DNA of 64,000 nucleotides from contig JAAMPI010000048.1 in the NCBI GenBank assembly GCA_013054445.1, positions 1 to 64,000 on the forward strand, in the 5' to 3' direction. The translations under genes and the position numbers were made by a program. Below, in pieces: positions 1-11,332 of this stretch. Origin of the DNA: Cudoniella acicularis (taxonomy: Eukaryota; Ascomycota; Leotiomycetes; Helotiales; Helotiaceae). The first letter of the stretch is position 1; each line of letters begins with the position of its first letter. Under the pieces are notes generated by a model. The model did not search any database and was not told where the DNA came from. It worked only from the letters and a program-made list of their open reading frames with translations.

Positions 1-1044
1 AAGGACTCGGCTCCGCAAACCTCTCTTCCATGGCAAAAATCTTCCTCCTTTTCTTCACCGCCTCATCACCATTGTCATACCTCACCGGCTCTGGCCTTTC
101 CGCGGCACGTTTTGTTCCTCTGTCCCAGACGCCGAGTCGCCAGATTAAGGCGCGGGTGCCGAAGGTAAGGATGTGAAGGAAAAGGAACGTCCAGAGGGCG
201 AAGCCGGTTTCGAAGAATACGGCGCGTTGGTAGGGACTGGTGTCGGTGCTGTTGTAGGCGCTGTTTAGGGCAATGAGAATCACTGTATAGGCTATTGCTA
301 GGAATAAGACACAACATATCCTTAGTAAACTAAATATCGTGACCCAACGCAGATATTGCTTTGATGAAGAATGATTTCTGATAGAGGTGCAGAGGATGAT
401 GAATGGTAAAAAGTTGAAAATTATGGATGTGATGAGTGTGATGGTTGAGGCGAACGTGAGGTTGTTCCAGAGTTGTTGGTTGGAGATCAAGGAGGGAATG
501 TCGAGAATGTTGATCCGGTTCAGGAGGATGGCGTTATTTGGGATGTCGGGGGCGAGAGCGAGGAAGAGGTCGAGGGGTTGAGAAGGAAAATCGGGGTGGC
601 AGGTGAGGGTGCTTGTGTTGATAATACTTCCGTTTGTGGTTGTTCCGTTAATGGTGGTTGTGTTGGGGTTGGTTCGATTAATGATTGCTCCGTTGATTGT
701 GGGATCGTTGATGTAGTGGCAGACGCCTGATATCTATTATTAAATGTTTGATTTGGCTTGTGGAACAACTTCCAGAAATAGGGGGAAGTTGGAGGTTTAA
801 GTGAGATATTACCTGAAAGCCCAAAGTAGTAATTACCGGGTAATGAATCCAGTCCGTACTGTGACACAATAAGAGAATCAGCCGTGACGTTGTAATTACT
901 CGTTAAAACATTAAGCTGCGTATAACTTATCAACTCACAACTTCAATTGAAAGGGAAAGGAAGGCAAAAACATACAACTTGATTTACATCAATAGAAGTA
1001 ACCGTAAAAGGTTTCATCAAAGTCATGCTGCAACTCAATATCAT
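1..1044 (-). CDS. Multi-pass membrane protein, 3' end beyond the window
   Basis: I do not recognise a named family. Three exons fit one frame: 1044 (or 1026)..976, 915..813 and 726..1, continuing past base 1. The introns are 60 bp (GTATGT donor) and 86 bp. The N-terminal half is rich in N-x-S/T sites (NYNVTAD, NGTTTNGS), as expected for an extracytoplasmic segment. At least three hydrophobic spans follow, around LTFASTITLITSIIFNFL, LLRICCVLFLAIAYTVIL and ETGFALWTFLFLHIL. A basic cytoplasmic-looking tail (AVKKRRKIF) runs to the window edge. The first in-frame Met after a stop is at 1044; 1026 is an alternative. A function cannot be given. It looks intact as far as it can be read. Confidence 0.6.
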
Positions 1045-2141
1045 AACAATTGTAAGTGCACTGCAAGCTATTCAATCACTTCCAAGTCAGCTGGAACGCC
1101 TGTTAATTTTTCGGGGGCATCGCACCAAAAGTAAGAAGAGAAGACAGCCAAACATGGTCAAATCTTTCTGAATGTCTTTAACAATCCAGTCAGCTTTATC
1201 TTTTCCTCAATGATTTCTTGACTGAGGAAGAACTCACGCCATCGCCATCGCCACCTCCCGAGCAGCAAGCTCCAAACCTCACGCAAAAGAAGAACGAAGA
1301 AAGAAAGAAGTAAATAATCGCAACAATAGAAGGTCTTGAACACTGTCGCTTTCCCCGAATTCTCAAATAGCGAAAACTTACAAGGGAATATTGTTCTCAA
1401 CTTCGAAAGCGGGGTCGGTCACGGATTTCACGTCAAAAGAAAGTGCATGCAGTTCGCTGAGACAGATAACGTGGCTGGCATTTTTCACACCACTTTCATA
1501 GTTGACTTTTGAATATTAATTCGTGTTCTTCATCTTGAAGGCTTGTGGGCGATGGGTTACTTGAATAGTATTTCTGCAATGTGAGCTCAGGAAATTGAAG
1601 TGTCGATTAGTGATCAACATGAGGATGTAAGACACATTACGACGATGACGATCGATAGTGGCGACAGAATACACAAGGCTGAAGCTGTCATAAGATTCTT
1701 ATTTACTACGTCAAATACGCTTTTATGTCGTAGGTATTGCTATACTGTAAACCACAAGCCACCCTTGATTGAATGCGCCGCGCCGCTGGATACTCAATTG
1801 CGCTTACAACTTTGCCTCGAATTGACTTTTCAATATTTCGATTCACAGGCTCTTCAAACTTCTATAACCTATTTAAGAATCATCTTCCTTCATTTCTTGC
1901 TTTCCTTCATTGCTTCCTTCCATCACACCCAACTCGCTACTTCCGAACTATCTGACTCTCCGAAACGCACTTTCCCTCCAACTTTATTCCCCTCCCGTAC
2001 TCCCTCCATTGTCTCGACAACCCAACAACAAAGCATCTAGCGCAATTCGCTTTCTCTTCCACATCAATACTAGAAACAAACATCACTTTCAACAAAGACT
2101 ACCACTCTCCAACCAATATCAACGCCAAAACCAATACCAAA
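1045..2141. other. Intergenic stretch, promoter-like near its right end
   Basis: No reading frame here has convincing codon use or a recognisable domain. From about 1880 to 2130 the plus strand becomes strongly C/T-rich and then CA-rich, ending CCAAAATGC around the next start codon. This is typical of a fungal core promoter and 5' leader for the secreted-protein gene at 2142. Confidence 0.4.
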
Positions 2142-2695
2142 ATGCAACTTACAACCTTCCTCGCACTCGCCTTCGGTTTTGCCACCGCAGCAACAGCAAC
2201 ACCTATCCTGGCATCCAGACAATACCAAGGCGTCTCAATCGGCGTCGTCGTCTCTCCAGGCAGCTTCAACCCGGGACAAGACCGAACACCAATCATTGAG
2301 CTGATGCCCGTGCAGCTCAATGTCATCACGCCTTGTTATGGAATTTACGACGGTGGATGTGGCGTTTCGGAGCTGATTTTACAGTAAAAATTCTTTTTCC
2401 ACATTAGGCCTTCCCCAATCTCACCCTTGCCTTTTTCACCTTCCAAAACAAACATAATCGCCGTTTACACTCCCCTTCTATTTCCAAATTTCACCCCATA
2501 GTCTGGTTGATGACTGACTCTCAAAATAGACAAGGAACAGCGACCAACGTTGATGAGAACACCGTCGAATGTCAGGCTTACAAAGACTTTGAGGGAACGG
2601 TCAAAGGAAGCGCAGCCTTCAACGTCAATACCCCTGCGTATCTATCCACCAACCTTGCCACGGTTAAGAGTGTTCTATGCTACATCAAGTCTTGA
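2142..2695 (+). CDS. Small secreted cysteine-containing protein (candidate effector)
   Basis: Two exons, 2142..2383 and 2530..2695, are joined across a 146-bp intron (GTAAAA donor, AATAG acceptor) to give 135 residues. The N-terminus MQLTTFLALAFGFATAATA is a clear signal peptide, with likely cleavage just before TPILASR. The mature protein of about 115 residues has four cysteines (TPCYG, GGCGV, VECQA, VLCYI), enough for two disulphides, and no other recognisable domain. The start is favoured by the A-rich context and the signal peptide. Small size, secretion and paired cysteines match the loose definition of fungal effector candidates. A conserved secreted protein with a wall or surface role is equally possible. 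No family is recognised. Confidence 0.7.
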
Positions 2696-4687
2696 ATTTC
2701 GGATGGAGGTCTTTGGGTGAGCTTCTTGAGCACTCGTGGGAGTGAGAGGTTCCCTTTGTACTTGGAGTTTGGTTGGGCATCGGAAGTTAGGAACGATTGA
2801 TTGGGTGGTAATGGATTGACGAATTGAAGGAGAGAGTAACATTGGAGGGTTGGTCGTACTACGGATCATCGCACAGGCTTTCACTTGTAATTCTAATCAT
2901 AATGATGATAAAAGTTCTTCATTGCATCAAATCGTCTGAGCCTCCAGCAATCTTGTGTGCCACATCTGAGAGGTTTCTAAATTTCGTGATGAATTTTAAG
3001 GGCTCTAATAGTAAGAGAAGTCAGGGGCAAAAGTTTTTTGAAGTTTCAAAAAGTAGAGGAAAAGAAATCGAGACGAGGAATTCAGGAGAGAAAATGGCGG
3101 TGAACATCAGGAAAATATTTCCTCCACAAGAAAATGAAAACCGAATCCTACCCAGAAATAAGTAAACAAGGGAAAGGACATAAGGAATCACGAATCTCGA
3201 ATAATCGGAAGTGACGACCCCGTACTTCCCCCCTGAACGGTGAATTCCCAGTTAAGGCTAAGCGAGATTGCCAAGCACCACTTCTGCTAAACACGACAGT
3301 ATAAAAGCAAGCACCACAATCAAACTCATTAAGAATTCAAGACAAACCTCGGAACAAAACAGCTCCAAGTAAGCTCTGACCCTTGAACAACCACACTCGT
3401 TATCGTCTGTCGCCATAAATTAATCTAGCTCATTTGTTAGTTCAATCTATCATTGTCAGTCATGACGCATTAGAGGTGTGCTAAAATCGTCGCAAAAGGA
3501 ACGTATGTATGCTTTTGATTTATGAGATTATCTCGCTGTTGTTGTGAAAGTTGTTATTTTGTTTTGATAGTGTTTTGTTATTTAGTTGCAGTTTTGCGAT
3601 GTTGCAGTCGCAAATTCGCTCGTTCTCTAGGCGAACAAGTTTCGTTATTACAAGACGCGCACACTCAATTTCATGCGTGACCCGGCCAAACTCTAAAGTC
3701 CTAATATTCATTCATCCCTAGTCTAGTTGCGACACCTCCTATTTGATTTCTTCCTCACGCTGTCTTGACTGGGCTTTGCTACGGAACGGAACCATGTTCC
3801 GCCTCTTCGAATGGGTTCTGGTAGGCGCTTTCTGGCGCCGTCGGACTGGAACCTGTTTGATTTTTATGAGGAATAAAATGAGAAAATATTACGATTTTGT
3901 TATAGGTAGGTAAGTTAGATGCGGATGCGGATGCGGTAAATCTGAAGCTTAAGTAACACGGTGACTAAAAAAAACAATAAATGCCTTGAAATTTCATGTT
4001 CAGCAATACCGCAACCCCGGAAAACTTTCGACTGAAGAATACAACTCGTTTAAGGTTTTAGAGGAAATTAAATAAGTAGGTAGAAAGTTCTGAATGATTC
4101 GGTTTATAAGGAAGATGAGAAAAAGCTATCCTACCTTAGTCACTCACGTAGTGGGTCAGGGGCTCAGGGGTTAAGCGAGCGAAGTTCCCCCTCCGAGTAT
4201 TTAACCTGTTTGCTTTTTAATCGGAATAGATCAACTGAATTAGCCAAAAGACCCTATTCTGCGTTAAATTGAGAACTTGAAAGCCGCTGTAAGGGTATGC
4301 GCTTTATAGCTTTATCACACTCGATGTCCAAGCCGAGCGTGGCAGGGAAATAGGCACGAAACTTTTGATGATGATCAATATTTAGAGAGAGAAATTGTAG
4401 ATTTATAGTGAAGGTGAGCTAGCTAGAATATAGGCTGCCTTAACTGGTAGGAGAAGAGACACAAAAAGCCTTTCAACGGCAAATGAAATTGAGACGGGGA
4501 ATTTAAAAATAATTAGTGGTAAATACCTTATAAATGCAGCAAATGTTTCCAGGCAGAAAATCGAAAACCCAATCCGGGGTTGAAAAGTTGAGAAATGCTA
4601 TCAAGCGACAATTAGCTCAGTATTATTTAACGAGATACACTTCGGCAACGTACCTTCTTATCTTGTTCAAACAAGCAAGAGAGATAT
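2696..4687. other. Gene-free stretch with one isolated promoter-like site
   Basis: No ORF here carries a recognisable domain. Near 3300 there is a good TATA box (ACAGTATAAAAGC), followed by a CA-rich leader-like sequence and a possible splice donor (CCAAGTAAGC) near 3370, but no coding frame follows. It may be a noncoding transcript or the promoter of a lost gene. Confidence 0.3.
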
Positions 4688-4951
4688 TGTCACGACCCCA
4701 GATCATGTGACGGGTCACATAATCCCAGTTCACTAATTCGCTAGTTCGCTGCCCGAGGGAGTGAACTAGTGAATACGTGAACGGCCACAACCACCTATAT
4801 AGCTATATAGTTTTCCTATGTTTAAGCTTCGTGCTCAACTCATACTCTTAGCAATAAGATAACATTCTACCAGGATCTGCTTGACGCTTCCAAGACTAAG
4901 TAAACCCTTTCCACGTGATAAAGCAATACCACGTGATAACAGAACGTTACA
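4688..4951. mobile_element. Solo LTR, family A copy 1
   Basis: The repeat starts TGTCACGACCCC and ends GAACGTTACA. It shares the internal CACCTATATAGCTATATAG-type block and the CACGTGATAACAGAACGTT end with copies at 14655 and 43195. Flanking pentamers are GATAT (left) and GATGT (right), a one-mismatch target-site duplication. No internal retroelement sequence adjoins it, so it is a solo LTR left by recombination. Confidence 0.8.
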
Positions 4952-5039
4952 GATGTCAGTTTTGGCATTTTCTTGGAAATAGATCAATGTATATTGCATT
5001 CATCAAATGTTTCCTGTCGAAGTCGTGTTTTGGGCGCAC

Positions 5040-7140
5040 CTAAATAATCGTGATAGTATAGGCCCGGTTGCCATCCTCATCCACCTCAGTGAATCTCTCG
5101 AAAAGATGTGAATCGAGTGAGGCGGCTTCCTTAAGAGCGCATTGGAAAGCATCTAGATCCTCTTCGTCGATGCGGAACGATCCAACCCGTTCGAAATCTC
5201 CAGCAATAGATGGCTGCAAAATTAAGCCCCACATCACGACGACATAACCTTCCATTCTATTTCTCAAAATTGGCAGGTAAAAAACATCACCCCCGATGTC
5301 GTGATCTTGGTAGTCGGGATAAACCAAAGCGCTCATCAGTGTTTCCCCAAGGATTTTTGCACCAAACTTTGCATATATTTGCTGCTGTTCCAACTCAAGA
5401 ACCAACCCGTGACCAGACATATCCGTTTTCAGTTTCACATACCCCCTCTTGAAATCCACGAAAGGGTCTGGAGCGGAGTCCACTGCTACTTCGGCTACAG
5501 TAGCAAGCAATTCATTGTGTCCCTGCCTGATGAAAGATGGATACCAGACTGGACTATCCGTAGAAGCCCACGACCAAGTCGGAGCCCGGAGTGCCTCGCT
5601 ACGGTGTTGTTTTGGGCGGCGATTGCTATGTCCAATACGCCATAGCAAGTAAAGTAATAAATCTTCTTTCCACAGGCCCGCCAGGTACGTAATGCCGAAG
5701 GTCGAGGCAAAGCGACGTGATAGACCGGAAATTGCAACAAGCTTATCAGTTGGAACGCTCAATTTACCGACACTATATGACTCGACGATGGTATTCCAGC
5801 GAGAAAGAATATGGGATCGGTTCTGGTCGTTCCAGAGGGAAGCCGTAAAGGCAGCGGAGCCAGGAGTCGTCAAGAACTCAGCGCCAAAACCGACCGGGAA
5901 AGTTTCGGTCGTTCGCCTTTGCCTACATTCCCAAGCGAGCTCTTGCGCTCCGAAGTGTAATGTTCTGGGTGATAGAGCGCGTTCTTGATGCACCCATGCT
6001 CTTCCCCCCAAGGGGTTGTCTTTGAACCTGGTCCACACCCAATTAAACGGTGCACAATCCCAAACCTCTTTCCCTGAGTCCTTGCCTGACCACACTTTCC
6101 ATCCAAGCACTTTGGACGTTGGTCGCTCAAAAAAGCACCCGGTGTCACCGTTTGCGGAGTCCGAGGCGGCAATGTTTAGACTAGAGTTCGCATAGACTTG
6201 TTCCATCAATGGTGCTTCGTATTTCCAATCTTTCTTGTCATCGTCTTGCTTTATGCATAAAGAGTCTATCCAAATGTACCTAAAACCCAATTTTCGAGTG
6301 ATAACAGTGGCATCTTTGAAAGTTTTAGTAAGACTCTCGATTGGTATATTCGACTGGAACTCCTTGATATTCTCAGAAGAAAGAGTGGTGAATTTCTTTC
6401 CTCCCCAACAATGGCTTAGTGTGAGATATTTAGTCTCCTTGGGCAGTTCCTGAGAAAGACTGAGTCGAAGCTGAGAATCATCGGCCCCCACAAAAACAAG
6501 GCGAGTTGGGAGTTTTCTTTCCGAGACTAGCGCCCCGCAACTTTCGTGGCACTCTTCGCAGTTATTAAACCACTCTTTGACAAGATTCCAAGAAGCGTTA
6601 CTGTTTGTGGATCTATTGACAGATCCTACATGTACATTAAGGCTGGCTATTGATAGTTAAAAACTAATTACTTCCGCTTTTGGGATGAATAATATTACCA
6701 GACCGGTAGCAGTTGAACGTGGCATGGACACTACTATTGAATGTGGATGATACAAAATACGTGCCAATATCACCCCAAACATCGACAAGACCGGCACTCT
6801 TCACCCTAACGATTTGATCTTTAAGCAAAGAACGGCTAAGTATAGACTTGTCTAGGTCATGAAACAGAAGCTCACAGATGGGACAACTCCGAGCAGATCT
6901 TTGCAAGTCAGCTATGTTGTGATGGCGAAGGCTCGGCACGTTGTTTCCCCAATCGTCTCGATGGTGCCAATTTCGGAAGATCTTTTTGCATCTCCAACAC
7001 AATTTCCTGGATTTAAGCCAAGCAGCGTGTCGCTTTTCAGCTTTTCGAAGGTTGAAGGCGGTGTTGTCAGGCTGCTGCCCTGCCGGAGGTGCTTCGTGTA
7101 GAGGCTTTCGCCTTATGAGGGCACGGAACTGGCCAAGCAT
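5040..7140 (-). CDS. HET-domain heterokaryon incompatibility protein
   Basis: Two exons, 7140..6672 and 6625..5040, join across a 46-bp intron to give 684 residues. The N-terminal region has paired Cys motifs (LCWRC near residue 48, SCPIC near 86), common upstream of HET domains. The HET core follows with YLTLSHCWGG near residue 221, RYIWIDSLCIKQDD near 268 and RAWVHQERALSPRTLHF near 363; it ends near APTWSWAS. The C-terminus finishes in the hydrophobic tail AYTITII, as in the other HET genes here. HET proteins trigger allorecognition cell death in filamentous fungi; the partner locus cannot be read from sequence. The frame is open and the splice sites are canonical, so it looks functional. 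It lies between a solo LTR and the large RIP block. Confidence 0.88.
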
Positions 7141-8639
7141 CGTGGGAACATGTGTAGGATCGGAAGTAACTGAACTGGTAGTAAGTTGGGGAAATCTGAA
7201 GATCTAAATATGTCGAATCGAGAAGATGTTGATGGAAAGAAGAAGAGCGTGGCATTTCGACGAAATTAAACGACGAGCGAGGCACTAGAGCTGCTGTGTC
7301 ACCTTACATAATGGCAGGAAGACCCGAGACTTGCCTTCCACTTTACGAGAGAGCCTGATCGCCAAAGACTGTAGAATTCAGGGCATCTCATAGGTAAGTA
7401 GTAGAACTTGTAAGTTTATAAACTTTATAAATTTTGATTACAAATATCAAGATGCTTTAGCACTAAAAAAGATAAATCTTAAAAATTAGAATAGAGAGTA
7501 AAAAGAGTAAAGAATATCGTGGTAAATATAAATATTTAATATTATTAAAACCGCCAAGATAAACAAACTAAAGCACTATAGCGACTAGGGTTAGGGTTAT
7601 CCATCGATGTTGGATCTTAGATTCTGAGTCAATATCTAATAGAGACGGTTAGTATTTCTTAATCCTCTCCTAAAATCCGTCTATTGTTCTTCGACAATGC
7701 GCTACAGCTTAGCGCAGAGCTATCACCTCCGCCGCATGGTGACCCTCATCAACTTCGATTTCTCTCACTCGTATAAGTGCAGCGTCTCTAGGCTCCAGAG
7801 ATAATGCAGAACCTCTCGGTATTGTCGATTACTTTTCTCTCTCTTACGCTTCGCTTTCGGTTAGTAAGCTTGCCGCTCTTGCTTAGGCGCTAATCACCCT
7901 CGGCTCAGTCAACTCACCTAAGCTGCATAAGCAACCTGAGCAACTCCCCCAAGCACCCTAAACACCCTGAGCAACTCACCTGAGCACCCTGAGCAGCTCA
8001 CCTAAGCAGGCCTAAGCATCCTAAGCAAGATTTACTATATCGTCACGTATTTTGACTTCTTACTTTTTAACTAATTATACTTAATTTAACCTCTATTCTC
8101 TTATATTACTTTTATCAACTTTTAATAACGATACTCGAGGAGCCTAAACAAGTTTCTAAGGAACCTAAAATAAAAAACTTTCTAAAAATATACTTAGTAT
8201 TTTATCTATAATATCAGTTTAATATAGATATCCCTAAAAAGAATACTTTTCTTCTCTTTATAAATTCTTTCTTATTCTATACTTGTCTTAATCTAAATAC
8301 CTTTCTTCTTTAATATTATTATTTAATTAACTTTTTAAATCTCTTTATAAAATTTGTTTTATTAATTGTCTTTTATTTATTACTTTATATAAGTTATTAT
8401 TTTAATATTCTTAATATTAAAAAAAGAGTTATTAAAAGAGTTTTTTTATATAATCTTATAATAAAGGCTTTAATATTAAGTTAGAAATTATTAATAGAAA
8501 AAAAGATAAAAAAAAGATCTCTAGCTAAAAATAAAGAAAAACTATACTTATATCTTAATATAATAAGACTAATAAAGACTATTTCTTAATCTTTAATAAA
8601 AATTTCTTTTAATATTTATTTTTTTTATTAAATAAGTTT
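7141..8639. other. AT-rich, repeat-degraded stretch
   Basis: Beyond the HET promoter (to about 7380) the sequence becomes AT-rich and dominated by TpA, with no usable reading frame. At 7611-7840 and 7851-8032 the composition is nearer normal and carries short C-rich direct repeats. From about 8040 it is almost pure A/T. This is the left part of a RIP-mutated repeat block. Confidence 0.6.
7851..8032. repeat. Short degenerate CACCTGAGCAnC repeats, shared with 28.7 kb
   Basis: A run of imperfect units of the type CACCCTGAGCAACTCACC is preceded by GCGCTAATCACCCTCGG. The same order (GGTTAGTGAGCC, GGCGCTAATCATCCTCGG, then CACCTGAGC units) occurs at 28699-28822. The two stretches are therefore copies of one dispersed repeat. 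Confidence 0.55.
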
Positions 8640-10560
8640 AAACTTAAATATCTTAGAGCTATTCTAGATAATATAGAGACGTTAAAAGATTAAACTAGAT
8701 ATATTATATATAGTATTATAAGTATTTATAATAATAATATTACTAGGCTAGGCTCTATTATCTACTTATAAAAGGATCTTATAATAAGCTAGTAATAGGC
8801 TAAATAAAAGCTAAAGATAGACCTTAAAATAGTTATTACTATCTTAAATATAAGTCTTAAAAATAATATTTCTATATTTTTAAGTTATTATATATAATTA
8901 TTAATAGAATATAGTTTATAAAAGGCCTTTTATAAAAGGAAATTAGCCTATACTATAAAAAGTAAAAGAGAAAGTATAATATAATAATTTATTTTATTTA
9001 TCTTAAAATATAACTCTAGTTAAATAATTAATATATTTATAAAAAGCTAAGAACTAGATTAGAAATATAAGACTAGCTATAGATATAGATATTTATATTA
9101 ATAAGAGTTAGTAAGTTTATATAATTAAATTATTATTTTAAGTTAAATTAAAGCCTTTATTATTATATAAGTCCTTTATGTCCTTAAACTCTTCTAAGGT
9201 TTAATAAACGACTAATAGCTATTTTATTAAGATATTATTTTTAAAGTATTTTAAAATAAGAATAAAAGAGTAGAGTTTATAATATAAGTTATATAAGATA
9301 TTAAAAATATAATATTTAAGCTAGATAAAAGATAAGATTCTATTATCTTATATCTTAAAGCTATTCTTTAAAGACTAATTATAAAATAGACTAGAATATT
9401 TATTATATAAAGGCTTATAATCTCTATTATTCTTTTATAATCCGATCCTTATATATCTCGCTAAATTTATTATAAAGAGGGTCTTTAGAGATTATAAGAC
9501 TATAGATAAGCTTCTTAGTCTTAAGTTACCTAAAGATAAGATATTCTAACTCTATTAGGATCTAGAGGTCCTTAATCTACCCTTCTTCTAGAAAGATAAT
9601 AAAGAGATTAATATAATAAATATATTTAGTAAATATATAAAAGAGTTAGGCTTTTATTCTAGATATAAGCTCTTATTTATAATCTATAATTTTAGAGTAA
9701 AAGGTCTTATTTCTTATTAGTATACTTTACTAGTACTAATTAAATAAATCTATCTTAAAACTAATAAGTTCTTAGATAAGCTCTATTTAATAGCTTAGAA
9801 AATAAAGTATAATAGTTATATTAATAAGAATATCTATTATAATTATTATATATTTAATAATATTAGAACTAATAACTAAGATAGTTATTTTAATAATAAG
9901 CTATATAATATTATTAACGATAGATTTTAGTCTATAACCTTATATTATAATCCTAAACTTTAATAGTTTCTTTTAATAGAAAAATAGTATAAGCTTAAAA
10001 GTAGTCTAAAATTTACTATTATTAAATAGAAGCTAGAAACTCTATCTCTAGATCTTAGAGACAACTCGGCTATTATAGATTAATAAAAAGAGTTATATAT
10101 AGAGAAAAGAAAGCTTATTATTAAAGAGCTCTATAAGAGCTAGAAACTCTAGCCAAATAGAATTCCTTTTAATATAGGTAAAAACTACTTAATCGGGTAT
10201 TATTAGACTATATTTTCTTATATCTATACCTTAATACTAGAATATAACCGCTTAATATCTAGCTTATTTATCGTTACTTCTATTTATAATAAAGAAGATA
10301 GAGTAGTCCTTTATAATATAATTATATTCTATTAATAAGAAACTAAAATAATAGTTTGTCTAGGCTTAAAACTAGAGAAATATCTTTATTTATTAATAGA
10401 GTCTAAGAAGAAGATAGATAGGTTTATATATTCTTTAAAACTTTTTTAGAGTTTATATAATATAAAATACTAATATTATATTTTTAAATAATAAGCTAAC
10501 TATCTAGAGATAGAGGTATATCTATAGCTATTATAGAAAGAGCCTTAGAGCTACTTATAG
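8640..10560 (+). pseudogene. RIP-destroyed DUF3435-like tyrosine recombinase relic
   Basis: Although almost pure A/T, the plus strand keeps one long readable frame broken only by TAG/TAA at places where Gln or Trp would fit. From about 9661 it reads RYKLLFIIYNFR, NDRF, TLYYNPKL followed by two stops and FLLIEK, then LETLSLDLRDNSA, KELYIEKRKLIIKEL. From memory of the family, this order matches the C-terminal half of fungal DUF3435 proteins (fall of NDxFRxxTLxxNPxLWQSLPxxKxxEL, then the ELxxxKRKLIxEELxKWQ helix). DUF3435 is the tyrosine-recombinase superfamily that includes Starship captains. The ends are approximate and the N-terminal part is poorly readable. The product is dead. Assignment is by eye only. 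Confidence 0.5.
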
Positions 10561-11230
10561 ATTTATAGAATTATACTTCTTTTATAATAAATAGGTTATA
10601 GGAAAAGACTAGTAGAAGAACTATTACTAAGTTTATTTAGACGTCTATAAACTCCTACTAGCTTAGTATAATCCGCTCTTCTATAGCGGGACCCTAGCTT
10701 CGCCTAGTATATATCTCTTCTATCTAGACGATAGAACGCTTTTAGCTACTAAACGAATATATTAGTTCTATAACAAAGTTAAATAAAGAGATTATATTTC
10801 TAACTACTTTAATATCTTTAAAAAATATATTATCTAAATACCTAGTTTTAAGGTTATACTATCCCGACGTTTTCGTATTAGTATAACAGGTAAAATTTTA
10901 TCTTTAGAATAATTATAATACTAAATTCGTTAAGAGAGCGAAGAAATCTTAACCTCTAGATAAAGTAGACGCTAGTTACCCTAAAACTAAGAGGGTTAGA
11001 AGCGTTATTAAGCGCGAACTAGATATAGATATAAGAGAATACTCTAAACTAATATATAAATTTATATACTAGACAGCGGAATAATAGTATTAAAAGGGCC
11101 CTATTACCTCGAATCTAGTAGCTATTCGTTCTTCTCCTTTAAGTACGCTATCAACTACTCCTTCGATAGCTCTATTAACGCCGCCTTTACTTAATTCGAG
11201 GGCTTTAACTCTAATAACAGACATATATAA

Positions 11231-11332
11231 TGTTACGGCTCTGCAAAGGCACTAGGGCCCTGACGTCACGTGGGGACGTATTTGCAAGAAGGTGCTGTAT
11301 TATCGAAGAGACTAAACTAAGGAGAGAAGAAG
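11231..11332 (-). mobile_element. Family B LTR fragment, reverse orientation
   Basis: The stretch beginning TGTTACGGCTCTGCAAAGGC is the reverse complement of the end of the LTR at 19366-19631: both share the TTTGCAGAG end, GACGTCAGGGCC, ATACAGCACCTTCTTGCAAA and the CTTCTTCTCTCC pyrimidine run. The match stops exactly where the next element begins, so this LTR was interrupted by insertion. Confidence 0.65.

Noticed and set aside
7586..7599. TAGGGTTAGGGTTA, resembling telomere repeat
   Set aside because: Only two units; genes and repeats continue on both sides. No evidence for a chromosome end or healed break.
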